A stretch of 64,000 nt of DNA from Oncomelania hupensis (GCA_036898135.1 CM072515.1:72022035-72086034); one strand, 5' to 3'; counted from the stretch's first letter, positions 21,412-33,656 are shown. Notes: generated by a model not told the origin, from the letters alone. A program made the numbers and translations.

Positions 21412-21964
21412 GGTGTCAAGACAAAAGCTCACAAGACAGAAGCTCACAAGACAGAAGCTCACAAGATTTGTAACAAAAAAGACAAAAGCTCACAAAACCT
21501 CACCGTCATCAAAGACTATAAATGCCAAGATAGTCGACCCCTTCATAAACCTGTGTAAGGAAAGTTGGACAGTTTATGGGAAGGGTTAGGGTTAAGGTAA
21601 GGGTTAGGGTTAGGGTTAGGTGCAGGTCAAAATCTAATTATAAGTGGTTGCACTTAATTTTCAAAAATACAATGAGACTAACATAACGGGAATCCACAAT
21701 TTATCTAAAATATGACTAATTAAAATAGGTTGATAAAAAACACACTATATACCAACAATTATCCCTCTCCTACATATATATAGCCAGTCCTCTGTTGCTT
21801 TGCAGTAAATGTGAGAACTTCTCCATTAAGTACATTAGCAACTGATAAGGTGTGAGCTTTTGTCTGTTTTGTCTAGAAATCGTGTGAGCTTTTGTCTTGT
21901 GAACTTTTGTCTTGTGAGCTTTAGTCTTGTGAGCTTTAGTCTTGTGAGCTTATGTCAGGTAACC
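21412..21964. mobile_element. TIR element with subterminal repeats and telomere-like core
   Basis: 553-bp non-autonomous DNA element. The left end begins GGTGTCAAGACAAAAGCTCA and carries GCTCACAAGACAGAA three to four times. The right end is the inverse: on the plus strand repeated TCTTGTGAGCTT(T/A)(T/A)G, ending AGGTAACC. A 9-bp target duplication GTTCGTCAG flanks it at 21403-21411 and 21965-21973, inside the Jockey-like LINE. A 9-bp duplication and long repetitive ends suggest a Mutator-like group, but no transposase is present. The centre holds AGGGTTAGGGTTAGGGTTAG. Confidence 0.88.
21584..21622 (+). repeat. interstitial TTAGGG-type repeat
   Basis: About five GGGTTA-type units with two variants (AAGGGTTAGGGTTAAGG and GGGTTAGGGTTAGGGTTAG). 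TTAGGG is the molluscan telomere unit, but this copy lies inside the TIR element at 21412-21964 and therefore is probably part of that element. Confidence 0.85.
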
Positions 21965-22245
21965 GTTCGTCAGAGGCACGTTGTTTCTGTGGTGTTTGAT
22001 TTAAAAAAGACGTATGACACGAATTGAAAGTTCGGGTTTCTAAAAGATTTAGAAATCCTGGGCTTCTGTGGGAACTTACTCATTTTTATAGAGAATTTTT
22101 TAACTGATAGAAAGTTTCAGATCCGACTTGGCTCCACATTATCAGATTCTTTTGAGCATGAGACGGGTGTTCCTCAGGGTAGCATTCTTTCTCCTCTTTT
22201 AACATTAAGATCAACAACATAGTTAAAAACGTCAAATCTGGCATA

Positions 22246-23085
22246 GATGAGAGACTAGCCGAGGCTGACGTTCACCTCTAGGTCTCCGGTTTTGACAGGC
22301 ACTCGGCCAGTCTCGGCTACGCTGCGTGGAATAGACTTCAACCGCTGGTTGCTTTTCTGATCCAATATGTTCACCCCATAATGACTTCGGCATGCAAGAG
22401 GAGGCACAGCTGTTTTGGTTATTCGAGGGTTGGGTCGGTTGGAATAGGGGTAAGGGGAGGTAGCGGGAGAAAGTTACAGACATCAAACCAAAACTGTAAA
22501 TAAAAATAAAAAATTAAAACAGCAACACTGAGAGCAAATGAAGCGGAAATGGGGATCTGCTAATCTCCTCTTTGAAGCATGCGTCAGTCTCTATGCTTGT
22601 GATCATAAGGAGCTCGGGGACAGAGAAGGCAACCCAGCATTGCAGTAAGATTGATACGGCCAAGCAACAACAACAACAAAATTAATGTTTTAAAAATCTC
22701 ATGTTACTTGTCCGTTTAAAAGTCCAAGAGAAAAGAATTTCAGAGATTGTATTGCCAGTCCCATGAAAGTGGATTCGAATCAGTCAGGAATTAGCTAAAA
22801 GATTAAATAAAATTTAATGACTCTGGAAGTAAAACCACAAATTGTGGGGTTAGTTAACACTTTTATTAAGGCAAATGTAAAACCATAGTCAGGGTCAGGA
22901 ATTTGTACATGTATTGTTAGGTCCAACAAAGCGTATTTCCTTATTAAGCAGATGACGAAGATGGAGAATTGTTGCAATCTTTTCACTTTGAAACAATGAG
23001 ATCTCTTTTGCTACATGTGTCGGCGTTGAAAAACGGATGCTGGACATACACAATGAAGCGTTATTCGTTACAATTCTGGAAGCAA
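22246..23085. other. intronic stretch, nothing firmly recognised
   Basis: Unclear sequence after the LINE RT block ends. A CAACAACAACAA run at 22666-22677 may be the tail of an unrecognised SINE. No coding signal. Confidence 0.4.
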
Positions 23086-23089
23086 GGAG

Positions 23090-23505
23090 CGCAGTTATCC
23101 CAGTGGTGTAGGAAAGTCAGGCGATAACGTTGCAGCCTCAACATGCAGTGGTTCAAAACGCCGCTAACGGCCTGGGGGAAAAAAAACCAAAACAAAGACA
23201 CTGCGCTCCTACTCCTTCGGATGAGAAAATAAACCGAGGTCTAGTTTGTGCACGCAAGCATTCCATCGCACGGACTTTAAAGATCCCGACGCTCATGTCC
23301 TAGACGGGTGAGTGCCGGCTACACAAATACACCCAGCACAAACTAGGTCTTTTCCCCATCCCCGGTCGCCAAGGATTGTGGTGGTCTGGGCGTCAGACTA
23401 TGCGCCCAAAGGCTGCAAGTGGGCGCATCGGGCGGCTTGAGTTAGATCCTGTTTCGGCCAGCGCCTTGAGCGGCTCTTGAGCTGGTAAAGCGCTATTAAA
23501 AAAAA
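23090..23505 (+). mobile_element. SINE-C, near full length
   Basis: Weak tRNA-like head at about 23095-23170 (box B-like GTGGTTCAAAACGCC). The body includes GACTTTAAAGATCCCGACG and GTCAGACTATGCGCCCAAAG. The 3' part GGCTTGAGTTAGATCCTG, GGCCAGCGC and GGTAAAGCGCTATTA is followed by an A-rich then AATA-rich tail. Truncated relatives lie at 15165 and 17948. Confidence 0.75.
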
Positions 23506-23649
23506 AAGAATAAATAAATAAATAAATAAGCAACTGCAATTTAACAGTATGATCAACAGCAGATTGAGGAAGGAGGCAAGCGCATGTCAGAGGTGAACTC
23601 GCTCATCATCCTGGGCTGCCCAGGCAGGAAAGACATTCCATTCATCACC

Positions 23650-24330
23650 TGTCCTCGTTTATAACACATCTTTGACAGGCTGAAAGGCAGATTGTGCAAC
23701 GGTGGATAGGACTGTTAGTTTGCCTGACACGTTCTTGATTTATAAACGTGACCTGTCGGATTATGTTGTTTTGATTGACAGTTTCCCCAGCGTTTGCGCG
23801 ACCGCCTCTCCCAGTCCTCAGCTACTCAGTGTTTTGGGGATTAGGGGTGGGGTGGGAGGGGGGTTAGTAGAGAGAGGGTGGAGCTAAGCACACTGGGTGT
23901 TCCTGCGGATTGTGTACAAAGCTGGATGCCTGTTACTGTTACCTTGGCATGTTTTGATTGCGCAACCTGGCCTGCTTGTTGTGATTGTTTTGACTGACAC
24001 TTGTATTCCATTTGACACTATGGGGGAAGGAGGAGCAGGGGGGGGGGGGATGGGCGAGAATCTAGGGTGCGAACGCGGCCTACTGCGAGTCTGAACGAGG
24101 GAGGGGGTAGGAGATGTGAAGGTGGTGTGCAGAAGTTGGATTCGTAGCGCTATTGAGTCGATCACGTTTTTGATTGTGTAACTTGCTTGCTTCGTGGTTG
24201 TTTTGACTGACATTTTCCGTTTGACACCAGTGATGGGGGTATAGAGCGGCGGGTGTGAGCGAGTGTAAGAAGGGCTTAGGAGGGGTAGGTGTAGGAATGG
24301 AGGAGCAAAGCACGCAACGTAGCTGACACT
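23650..24330 (+). repeat. diverged tandem repeat, about 220-bp period, three units
   Basis: Three blocks share TTTTGATTG, then a CTG/CTTGCTTG segment, then GATTGTTTTGACTGACA followed by TTTGACAC and a G-rich stretch: about 23735-23890, 23950-24110 and 24165-24310. The G-rich parts end in AGGAGC or AGAGAG near GGAGCTAAGCAC. Divergence is high, so limits are approximate. Confidence 0.65.
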
Positions 24331-24409
24331 CGCCCAGTACCTCTTGTACCTCTGGGCTAACCTCAGCTATGCAGTGTTGGAAGTTGGAGGTGTATGGATG
24401 ATTTAATGG

Positions 24410-25055
24410 TTAAACGTATTCAGAACTCAGATTCTCGCCTGGTTCTCAAAATGAAACAAAAAAATGATCATATCACAACCATTCTACATTCTCTCCACTG
24501 GTTTCCCTGTGTCTCAGAAGATTATCTATAAAATCTGTTCTTTCTGTTACAAGTGCGTCCATGGATTAGCCCCTTCCTACCTCACCCAGAACTTTCACTT
24601 CTACAAGCCATCTAGAACGTTCTTCTTCTGGTACCCTCATGCTACAAATACACCGCTGCAAACTCTCCTTTGCAGGCTGTCCATCCTTCTCAGTGCTTGG
24701 TCCTTCAACTTGGAACTCTCTTCCTCTCTCTCTTCGCATCTCTCGGAACATAACCACTTTCAAGTCCAACTTGAAAACTCATCTCTTCCTTAAAAATGTG
24801 TGATCTCGCCTCCCATCACCATCGTCATTCTTACTTTTCTGGTTCAGACCACCAACCCCCTCACTCCTTAGCTGTTCTCCCCCTCCCCTCTCTCGTCTTT
24901 TATAATTTACTTGTAAATATTATTTTCCATGTTTGTATTATGTCATTGTGTCTCGTTTTTGTTTCTCTTCTTTTCGTATGTGTTTCATTGTTAACGTTAA
25001 GTATAAATGCGTGAGAACTGCGCTTGGAACTGGAAAAAACGCTATATAACGACCC

Positions 25056-25140
<85 letters not shown>
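24410..25140 (+). mobile_element. CR1/L2-like LINE 3' end
   Basis: Codons across frames give VKRIQNSDSRLVLKMKQKND, HSLHWFPVSQKIIYKICSFC, YKCVHGLAPSYLTQN and FKSNLKTHLFL. This is the conserved C-terminal domain of CR1/L2-type LINE ORF2 proteins (RVQNSAARL, SLHWLPV, APSYL motifs). A ~250-bp 3' UTR ends CGCTATATAACGACCC followed by (ATT)n at 25056-25140. Stops and shifts show it is dead. Confidence 0.85.
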
Positions 25141-25141
<1 letters not shown>

Positions 25142-25355
25142 TTTTAAATTGTTATTAGTAGTATTATTAGTATTATTATTATTATTAGTATTAGTATTAA
25201 ATTACTATTATACTATTATTTTAACATTCACCGTGAATGTTTTCTTGCTGAAGAAAGAAAAACAACTTTTTCCCCCAAGTACAGTTATTTTTAGATCATT
25301 ACATTCCATAGTTTTAGTGCCTGATAATAGCAACCACATTTCTAGCAAGTAAAAA

Positions 25356-25382
25356 AAAATGATGATGATGATGATGATGATG

Positions 25383-25447
<65 letters not shown>
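25356..25447. repeat. (GAT)n then (AAT)n microsatellite
   Basis: (GAT)n at 25360-25382 passes directly into about 21 AAT units to 25447, after an A9 run. Translated Asn/Ile/Tyr repeats here are not genes. Confidence 0.95.
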
Positions 25448-25848
25448 CGAGAGCATTGGGTACCGTTAAACTATTATTATTACTATTATTATTACAGAAA
25501 TGGAAAAATTGAAACCTTAACGATTGGTTTGAGTAAGGAACGCACACTTTTGTTTTACCTTCTTTTATGTAATTACAATGCGAATTGTAGGCTAAACTTA
25601 TGATTTGCCTACAGTAAACAAAGCCTTCGAAATTATGCGCGCCGGTCAATCGGCAGAGTAGCCTTTGGGCCAGAAAAAATTGAAATTGGATCAGATCCGA
25701 TCCAACCCCGCTAGATCTAGGTCAGTGGGTCACTAGTGCAACATCATCAACTTTTAGTCAGTTGTGTCCGCCGGTATTGGTATAGTCCGCTATCGGAGAT
25801 CCACAACATACTTGCCGATGGTGCATTCTTCTTGGTTAATGCGCCTGT

Positions 25849-25909
25849 CCGGTCCTGATTTGGCTCGGAAGAGTCCGCTGGACCTAAAGCAACAATCAAT
25901 CAATCAATC
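25849..25909 (+). mobile_element. family D retroposon, 61-bp 3' tip
   Basis: Only the final part of family D (GGTCCTGATTTGGCTCGGAA, AGTCCGCTGGACCTAAAGC) with an (AATC)n tail. Flanked by an 11-bp duplication AATGCGCCTGT at 25838-25848 and 25910-25920. An extremely short target-primed insertion. Confidence 0.9.
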
Positions 25910-25920
25910 AATGCGCCTGT

Positions 25921-27245
25921 GCTCCGAGGTTGGAATGTATATTCTTTTGCTGTTGGTCTGTTTTATCTGCTATTATGTGCTTCGAGGTTGCTGTTTGTCT
26001 GTCTTTGTGAGTTTGTCGTTTTCTCTGTTTATCGCGAGTGTGAAGAGAGGTATTCACACTCTTGAGTCGATGGAAAATAAAAATCTATGGTAGGCCTGTT
26101 ATTGTGAGGTATTTTTAACTCACTCTGAGAGGGATATATCGGTTCACTATAGTATAATGAACATGGAAGTCGACGGAAAGAAGAAGAACACAAATATACA
26201 TCTTGGTATAATTATTTGGGAAAGATACATGATTAGTAAATTAACGCCTGTGTTTACGACGTTATCTCTCGTAATTTTTTCTTTTTTCCTATTTCCGTTT
26301 TCCAGACCAAAAAAACAACAACAACAACAAACAGATCAACAATGTAATGAAATTATTTGGTACACAAATGACTCATCCTCTCTTTGTGTGTGTGTGCTTT
26401 CACCACCCCACCCGCACCGTCACCCACGTCAATCCCTCTTCTCACACACCCCACCCCTTCCCGCTCATTCCACTTCTCATCACTCATTCATGCTACTGGC
26501 GACAGTGTTCACGCGCCGTAAACAAGTGCTCTAGAAAGTAAAGTCGAAAGCAAAATAAAAGTTTTGTAATATTTGGAAAAGAGGAAAGTATGCAACTTTT
26601 AAACATAATAATTGTATTATGTTTGGGAAAAAAAGGGAAAATTAAATTTAATAGAAAAAAAGAAAGTTAAGTTGTATAATATTTGTGAAAGACGAAGGAT
26701 ACAACGTCATAATGATCGCTGCGAACAGTCTGAAGGAAGCGAGTAGTTATTTTCTAAGGCTGCGGAACCCCTCTAATCGACGGCAGGTGCTCGCTCTGCT
26801 TTCTTGCCAGAACTAAGGACGACCACTATTCTACAGCGGGAAAAATACGGCCAAGAGAATGGGCCAAAATATTAAAATTATTTCCCTTGAATATGCAAAT
26901 GTTCAGCCGATAGGTGCGCCAATAGTCGCGTACTTCCATGTTCAGGTCGTGGATCAAAATCTACAGTTTTAAGTCTTTTTTGATGTCGGTATATATCTTC
27001 AGCTTTCATAGGCGACCCCAAATGTTTTTTTGCTTGGTGAAATGTTTGTTTGGAGTGATTATGTACATGTTGTCAGTACTACAAACGATTTTATTTTGTG
27101 AAAAGTCTGTCTGTCAGGCCGAGCAAGACACATCTTACATGCTTACAGTGTGCAGAAGGCCCCATACATAATATTTTTTTAATAGTCTAGTCATATAATA
27201 TATATTAATAATAACAAATTTTTATAGAGTTCGGTACTCCAGCAG
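25921..27245. other. intronic stretch, nothing recognised
   Basis: Mixed sequence with A-rich runs at 26560-26680. Short ORFs here have no domain or repeat match. Confidence 0.5.
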
Positions 27246-27256
27246 ATGGCGTGACG

Positions 27257-27455
27257 TTGTTGTTGTTTGTAGATTATAGTCACACGACACTTTCGCATAT
27301 AGGTGACTACTGGACTTATTTATACTGACACCAGCGGGCCAGTTGTTGGTAAAGGGGAAAATAATATGATCACACGTTGACCAATCCGGGATTCGAACCA
27401 GCGACCTTTCGGTTACTAGCAAGACGCTCTTACCAACTGAGCTACCCGGCCCCAC
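27257..27455 (-). mobile_element. SINE-A, full length, minus strand
   Basis: Reverse complement starts GGGGCCGGGTAGCTCAGTTG, has GGTTCGAATCCC, and ends GACTATAATCTACAAACAAC with a short (CAA)n tail. An 11-bp duplication ATGGCGTGACG flanks it at 27246-27256 and 27456-27466. Same family as 5602 and 36896. Confidence 0.94.
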
Positions 27456-27756
27456 ATGGCGTGACGCAACACGGTATACAGTTATTACAAGGGGCTCGAT
27501 CACGTAGGCTTATTTACTACCCTAAGTACGCTACCCTAGGCGCACTCTATCGGATTGTCTTCCCCGAAGGTGGAGTTTTTTGGCTCATTCTCTTAAAGCC
27601 AGAATTATGGATTACATTGGAAAGTAGAAGGGGGAGGTAGGGAGAGAGAGAGGGGGGGGGGGAGAGAGAGAAAGAGAGAGAGAGAGACTTTGACACTTTA
27701 ATAATGAACAAGGCCTTTGGCCCACTTGATGGTTGACAATCGACAAGTGAACTTTA

Positions 27757-28362
27757 AATGAAAATCGGGGTGCTGTATAATTTGTGGAAATTTAGTGCTT
27801 TAAATTACCACTGTGTCTGTCATTCTCATTGTGTTAATTCTCGTTGCTACTCTTTTCTATCAATCTACTATCTTCTTCGCTAGACCAGTCGCCTACCTTT
27901 TTTCTTGATAACTCTCCCAAAACTCTTCATTTGCGTATGCGGTCTGTTGGTCAGCTTGGGGATATTGGACGCTTTCTGCCAGATGGTCACTGGGCTTTAT
28001 TATAATATTATTATTTAGCAGTTTAGGCATTTTATCTGTATGTGTTTCGTTAATATTGTATAAGGATTATATTTTATTTAGTTTTTTTGTAAACGGGTTT
28101 CGATAAATTAGAGTACAGCTTTAGCGTGCCTTTATTGTAAAGTGACCGGCTTGTTGTATCAATTTTTATTCATCATATTAACATAAGTTGTACTGCTAAA
28201 GACAAGTGACTGGCTGGTGGAATGCCTTCAGTGTTATTACCATTAGGGCTGTTTCAGCATATCTTTTATACGGATATGGGATCGGGGGTGAGTCCTCTTT
28301 TAACCAAGTTGTGGTTGTGATTTGGCTCTTTGCAGTCCGCTGGACCCTATAAACAATGACAC
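27757..28362 (+). mobile_element. family D retroposon, near full length
   Basis: Begins with GGAAATTTAGTGCTTTAAAT, has TTGGACGCTTTCTGCCAGAT, GTAAACGGGTTTCGATAAAT and AAGTGACCGGCTTG, and ends AGTCCGCTGGACCCTATAAA. It contains a small internal duplication around 28140-28210. No clear target duplication found. Confidence 0.85.
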
Positions 28363-28823
28363 ACCAACCAATAGGACGAAAGGATGCTTTACAGCCTTAA
28401 ATACACCATTCATACCGTATCTCGTTCAATTTACATTCTCGCTGTTAAAATCTTTAACTGGCCGCTTGCATTATCGGTGATTGTGTATAATTGTCTATAT
28501 TTTACTCTTCATTTAATTAGGCACGTGATTTGCCTATACCCCACATACACACACTCACACACACGGTTTCTCTCTCCACATCTCTTTTATTATCAGTTTT
28601 TGTCTTTCTTAAATTTTTTCTTCTGTCATCATTCCCTTTTCTTAAGTTTCATCGTGTTCTCTCTCAACAATACTAAAATGAAAATTTGAGATGGGCATTG
28701 TTCCGCAGAATTAGGTCGAGAGGCGTAGAAACGTTTATGCGAATGTTATGACCTTACAAAGAATGGTCTTTGGGTTGAGTAGTGTAATCTTTTGGTGACA
28801 TGTATACAGAATATAATTATGAT

Positions 28824-28848
28824 GCAGAGAGAGAGGGAGGGAGGGAGG

Positions 28849-28899
<51 letters not shown>

Positions 28900-28948
28900 G
28901 GAGGGAGGGAGGGAGGGAGGGAGGGAGGGAGAGAGAGAGAGAGAGATT
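28824..28948. repeat. (GA)n/(GGGA)n microsatellite
   Basis: GGGA units flank a (GA)n core at 28855-28893, then GGGA units again to about 28933 and GA to 28946. Arg/Glu/Gly repeat ORFs are artefacts. Confidence 0.95.
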
Positions 28949-29261
28949 CATCGCGGGACTATTTTACACCCGATTCACGTCATAGCCGAGATTTCACCTT
29001 TGTGCGAACATGAAAAGCTTTAGAGTAGGATGACGGGTTAGATAAGATCTTGTGCATGTGTGTGCATGCTGCTGACGTTGTGGTAAAGTAGGCTAATGGT
29101 CTTTATGACCCGTCAGTTCCCAGCATAAGTATGGGGAGGTTAGTCCAACTCAAGCCAACAGGTTTTTGATTCCACGAAGAAGAAGGAGGAGGAGGAGGAG
29201 AAAATGTTACAATGCAACATACAAACAAACAAAAATAAAAAGGAAAGTGTCATATCTTGTT

Positions 29262-29381
29262 GTTGTTGTTGTTGTTGTTGTTGATCTTCTTCTTCTTCTT
29301 CTTCTTCTTCTTCTTCTTCTTCTTCTTCTTCTTCTTCTTCTTCTTCTTCTTCTTCTTCTTCTTCTTCTTCTTCTTCTTCTT
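29262..29381. repeat. (TTG)n then (TTC)n microsatellite
   Basis: Short (GTT)n at 29262-29283 followed by about 31 TTC units at 29286-29381. A (CTTGT)n run lies at 29514-29544. Confidence 0.95.
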
Positions 29382-30155
29382 TCCTTGATTCGTCGTGTAT
29401 TAATCGGCATTGTGTTTGTCCCTCGTTGTTTCTTCCTTTGTTTCGTTTCCCTCCAATCTGGTTCTATCAGTTCCGCCCACACCCACACCCACTTCCCTCC
29501 TTCCTCCCTTCTGTCTTGCCTTGTCTTGTCTTGTCTTGTCTTGTCATAGTTTCACTTGGTTTGGGATGGGTTTGTAGGAGCTCTCATTAACGAACCTGGC
29601 AAAGATTTTCATTTCTTTAATTTAAGGTCTGTACACATAGTGATTTTAGACCAACAACAACACTTTAAAAAAAATTAATTAGCAAGATTTAACATTAACG
29701 TTGTAACAATTTCACCAATTTCACCTGGCAAAGATGCTTACTGGATTTACCATAGTCACTTAAACCACAGTGACACTCGGACGAAAGCTTATTTTCTTTG
29801 TATCCCATTCGGAAGGTATTCCAGTGACACCACTAGACCGAAGACCTTGCCCTGTGAAGTTCGGCAGGTAAAAATAGAAGCCAGCAGCACTTTTGGCTCG
29901 GGTCATGCCCTGAGAACAACTCTTGCCTTCATTATCTTCATTTGTACTTAAAGGGACGACACTCTTTTCTTTATGTCACGGAAGTGTGTAGGATGGCCCA
30001 GAAAACACAATAGGTGTGATGTCAGACGTTTGTGAGTGTGACAGGGGTCTTTATAAAAATAAAATACCACACTATTACAGCATTCTCTATGCGTGTTTTT
30101 TGTCTTTCTCCACTTTTGGACGTTTTTTTTTTTTTTTTTTTTTTCTGGAGGAATT

Positions 30156-30715
30156 GCTCCCGTGGGGATACGAGAGATCTATTGGTATAAAATAGTTCAT
30201 CCACTTTTTCCAAATTTAGCGCTTGAAATTTCCTCTTTTCTGTCTCTTCTTGTATTTCTGTCTTGATTTTACTTTTCTGTTGTCTACAATATTCACTCTT
30301 TCAATATGTAAGTCACCTACCTGTTTTTCTTGAAAACTCTCCCAAAACTCGTCATTTGCTTATGAGGTCCTTTGGGTCAGCTTGGGGATATTGGACGCTT
30401 TCTGCCAGATGGTCACTAGCATGGTATTTCTGTGGTGTTATTCTTTACCGAATGTAGGCGTTTTGTATGTATTTGTTTTGTTACTATTTTATAATGATGT
30501 TATTCTATTTTGTTTTTCGTAAACGGGAGTTCGATAAATTAGAGTACAGCCTCAGCGTCCCCTGCATGAGATTCTTTTATGGTAAAGTGACCGGCTGGTG
30601 GAGTGCCTTCAGTGTTACCATTGGGATTGTTTCAGCAGATCTTTTATTTGGATCGGGGGTGAGTTGGGGTCTGATTTGACGCGTTGCAGTCCGCTGGACC
30701 CTATTAACACTGACT
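30156..30715 (+). mobile_element. family D retroposon, full length
   Basis: Diverged copy of about 560 bp: CCCGTGGGGATACGAG start, GGTATAAAATAG, CAAATTTAGCGCTTGAAATT, ATATTGGACGCTTTCTGCCA, GTAAACGGGAGTTCGATAAA, GTGACCGGCTGGTGGAG and AGTCCGCTGGACCCTATTA. A T20-type run lies immediately upstream at 30123-30144. Confidence 0.85.
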
Positions 30716-31393
30716 AACTAACTAACCTAGAGGAATCGACCAGTGACAAAAAGCAGCGGCACCTAAAACCTTGTTTTAACACACAAGTTTGCGTCCTGTA
30801 ATTTTCTTCTTACAATATCCCATGCAACGCCTCTTTATTCCCTGGAAGAAGGAATTGTTAACAGGCGTAGATCGCATGCAAAATACTAAAATAAATAAAT
30901 AATCACTTGTCGCTTTTTTAACTATTAATATGAAACACTGTTTGGAGGGAGGCGGAGGTAGTCTAGTCTGCGGGAGTGCGCGCGCGTGTGTGTGTGTGTG
31001 TGAGGGGTGAAGATGGGAGAGGGGTAAGCGCGCGGTTTGGTGTTTGCTTGCCTTCTATCTATCAACTTACTCACGTTCTATGTAAGATTATTATGGATTC
31101 AAGTGTTGGGAGCAATGGCCGTCTGATCAGCGCAACAGCAGCCACAAACTAGCAAGTGGTTTGAGTTTTGATGCAGTGGTGTTGATGCTCGGATGCCTGT
31201 TGATATTGACGTGTGGAAACTCTGTCGAGGGGATGCGTGTTTGAGCTGGCGTCGAAGAGCGATGGTTATCTCATGTCTAACACGGCTGAAAATACGTTTA
31301 AGTCGGGTTATCGGCGCAGCGACGTAAACGAGAAACAAAAAAGCATCGATCAAAAGCAGTTATCTATTAAATGTTACCTATTGTTGTAAATGG

Positions 31394-31399
31394 GATGAT

Positions 31400-31476
<77 letters not shown>
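31394..31476. repeat. (AG)n microsatellite
   Basis: About 40 uninterrupted AG units. Confidence 0.95.
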
Positions 31477-31478
<2 letters not shown>

Positions 31479-32168
31479 GCACATTATCAGTTAAAATCAC
31501 ACAATTTTACACACACACACACACAAAGAAAAAAAAAGGTATTATTGTATTTATTTTGTTGGGGATAAAATGGCATGTATACTTAAATGAAATTCTTCAA
31601 TTAAAGACTTAAGGGCGTCAATCAGACAGTGACGTGCAATTTATTGATCGTGCTAGTGATTGAGACCTTACACTATCCGTTGATGTCAGATCGTCAATCA
31701 CACTCAGCAGGATAATAATAATAACAACAACAACAACAACAACAACAACATTGGCGGGGTTCATTGCAACCGAGGACGTTTACCCCAGTCAGATGTTGAC
31801 ACGACTCGGTGGCCTGATATCCGGAAACAAGGTAGAGGCCAAAAACCACTGCGAGCATATAATTGTAAAATTATTTACTTATTCTACTTCCGTGGGCAGC
31901 CACGATGCAAACTGTGGATCATTGGGGATTTTTTAAAATATAGTTTATAATTTAGTTTATTTGTATTATTTTATTTTTATGTTATTTATTTTAGTAAACG
32001 AAGACAATAAAACCATCTTGTGGTTTGTAAGTGCTAATGTCATTGTTCTTTTTCTGTCTCGAGTAGGAAGCCGCGATTTCATTTGAAGGTCATTTGCAGG
32101 GAGAAAAAACTTGTTTGTTTGTGTTTGCTTGTTTCATTGAAAGATGTTTTGTTGTTTTTTGGTTGTTT

Positions 32169-32173
32169 ATATA

Positions 32174-32260
<87 letters not shown>

Positions 32261-32270
32261 GGGGGGGGGG
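32169..32270. repeat. (TA)n - T run - G run compound tract
   Basis: About 28 TA units (one break near 32181), then about 34 T, then 10 G. Likely structurally unstable and error-prone in sequencing. Confidence 0.95.
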
Positions 32271-33071
32271 AGGGTGGTCACCCAAGTCATTTTGGATGAA
32301 ATGGAAAAACATGTTAATACAAATGATCTTCATCTTCTGGAAAACAACTATGATCTATTTTGCTTTTTTTTCCTTTTTTTTGGTTGGGGTGGGTGGGGGG
32401 TGGGAGGGGGGATTTTGTAATTAAAAGTCTAGATCAGAGTGACTTAGGTGAAAGACGTAAAAGAAATAATCAAACCAACACAAACACATAATCAGCTATA
32501 GGGATTTTTTGGATGGTTTTGAGTCTTGTTTCCAGAATGAGTGAAGAGAGAACGGGGAGGAGGAAGGTGGAGGGGGGGGGGGGTAGGGTAGATAAGGGTT
32601 AATCTTTATTATTATGACAGTGAGTATGTTATAACTCATTTTCCTCTGACATGTTTTGGCAAATGACGTGAAGACGACTGACAGTGGGAAAGTGGTGGTG
32701 GTGATTTGGGAAGAAAGAGGGAGGGGGGGTATGGGATGTGTGGTGTGGAGGTGGGATATTTGTAATTTGTATTATGGGAAGAGCAAACTCCGAGCAATAG
32801 TGCTCATCCTTCAGTTTGGTAAACTAGTTCTAGGGACTTGAGTTCCCAGACAGAGGTGATGTGTTATTCACATTCTTTCCTAACTAGAGTTGCAGCATGA
32901 CGGACTTGAAGTGGGAAAATGGACCGTATTTCTCTTAAAACAAAATGAAGGTTCACATCAGCAAGCCACTTCAGTGCCTTCAATGCATCTTTATATATAG
33001 ACAAAACTCTTGTAAACAAAATAAAACTGAAGGCTACATTTAGCAAACTACTTGATTCACCTCGTTTTGGG

Positions 33072-33128
<57 letters not shown>

Positions 33129-33597
33129 AAAGATGGAAGAAAGTGAGAGTCATTTGAATTATTACGAGAGTGGGAAATAGATTGCCCTCAAAGTCATAGC
33201 CTTCATTGTCTATAATTTAGGACAAACGACCTTGAGTTACACTTCTGAGCCATGGTTTGGCCCACTGTTTTAAAAAGAAGTAGAGGGGGAAAAACAATGA
33301 TTTATGAGTGTGAGGATTCAGGTAAACAGTACAAAACGTACAGTCACACATTTCCCCGTTTTAGGCCCACGACCTGCCCCACAGGTTAAAACTATCGTTT
33401 AGAACTATCGTGTAGAACTGCAGATATAACTCGCTGAGCAGGCTGACATGATCTTATGTAACGATGCCGGCGTGACACGAGAACGAGTTTAACTGTGCCA
33501 TGTCAAGCGTGACAGCATGCTGTCTTGTCCGTCAAGCGACGTCCGACATGCATGACTGATCTCATGAGGCGCACCACTGCACAAACACACACACACA

Positions 33598-33656
<59 letters not shown>

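Larger units (their letters stand above)
18100..22245 (+). mobile_element. Jockey-like LINE, decayed, split by two insertions
   Basis: Pieces of one plus-strand LINE ORF appear in order. The endonuclease/RT linker is at 18110-19030 (PPWFDEEC; GKNSKAVIQDLTNKPGQT). Then come YNLSFSMEEWTDSI crossing the first insertion, PYWREAVVVPIPTPGRDHSG and NNYRPIAL at 21215-21330, and HLDHLARFELFV at 21375-21408. After the second insertion it resumes with VVSVVFDLKKTYDT, NFLTDRKFQIRLGSTL and VPQGSILSP up to about 22200. These are RT-domain blocks of a Jockey-superfamily LINE. Many stops, frameshifts, a 302-bp duplication and the two insertions make it inactive. The palm domain ends around 22245; the 3' end is missing or unrecognisable. 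Confidence 0.88.

Noticed and set aside
21584..21622. Interstitial telomere marking a chromosome fusion
   Set aside because: The TTAGGG-type run is short and sits inside a TIR element with its own target duplication, so transposition explains it better.
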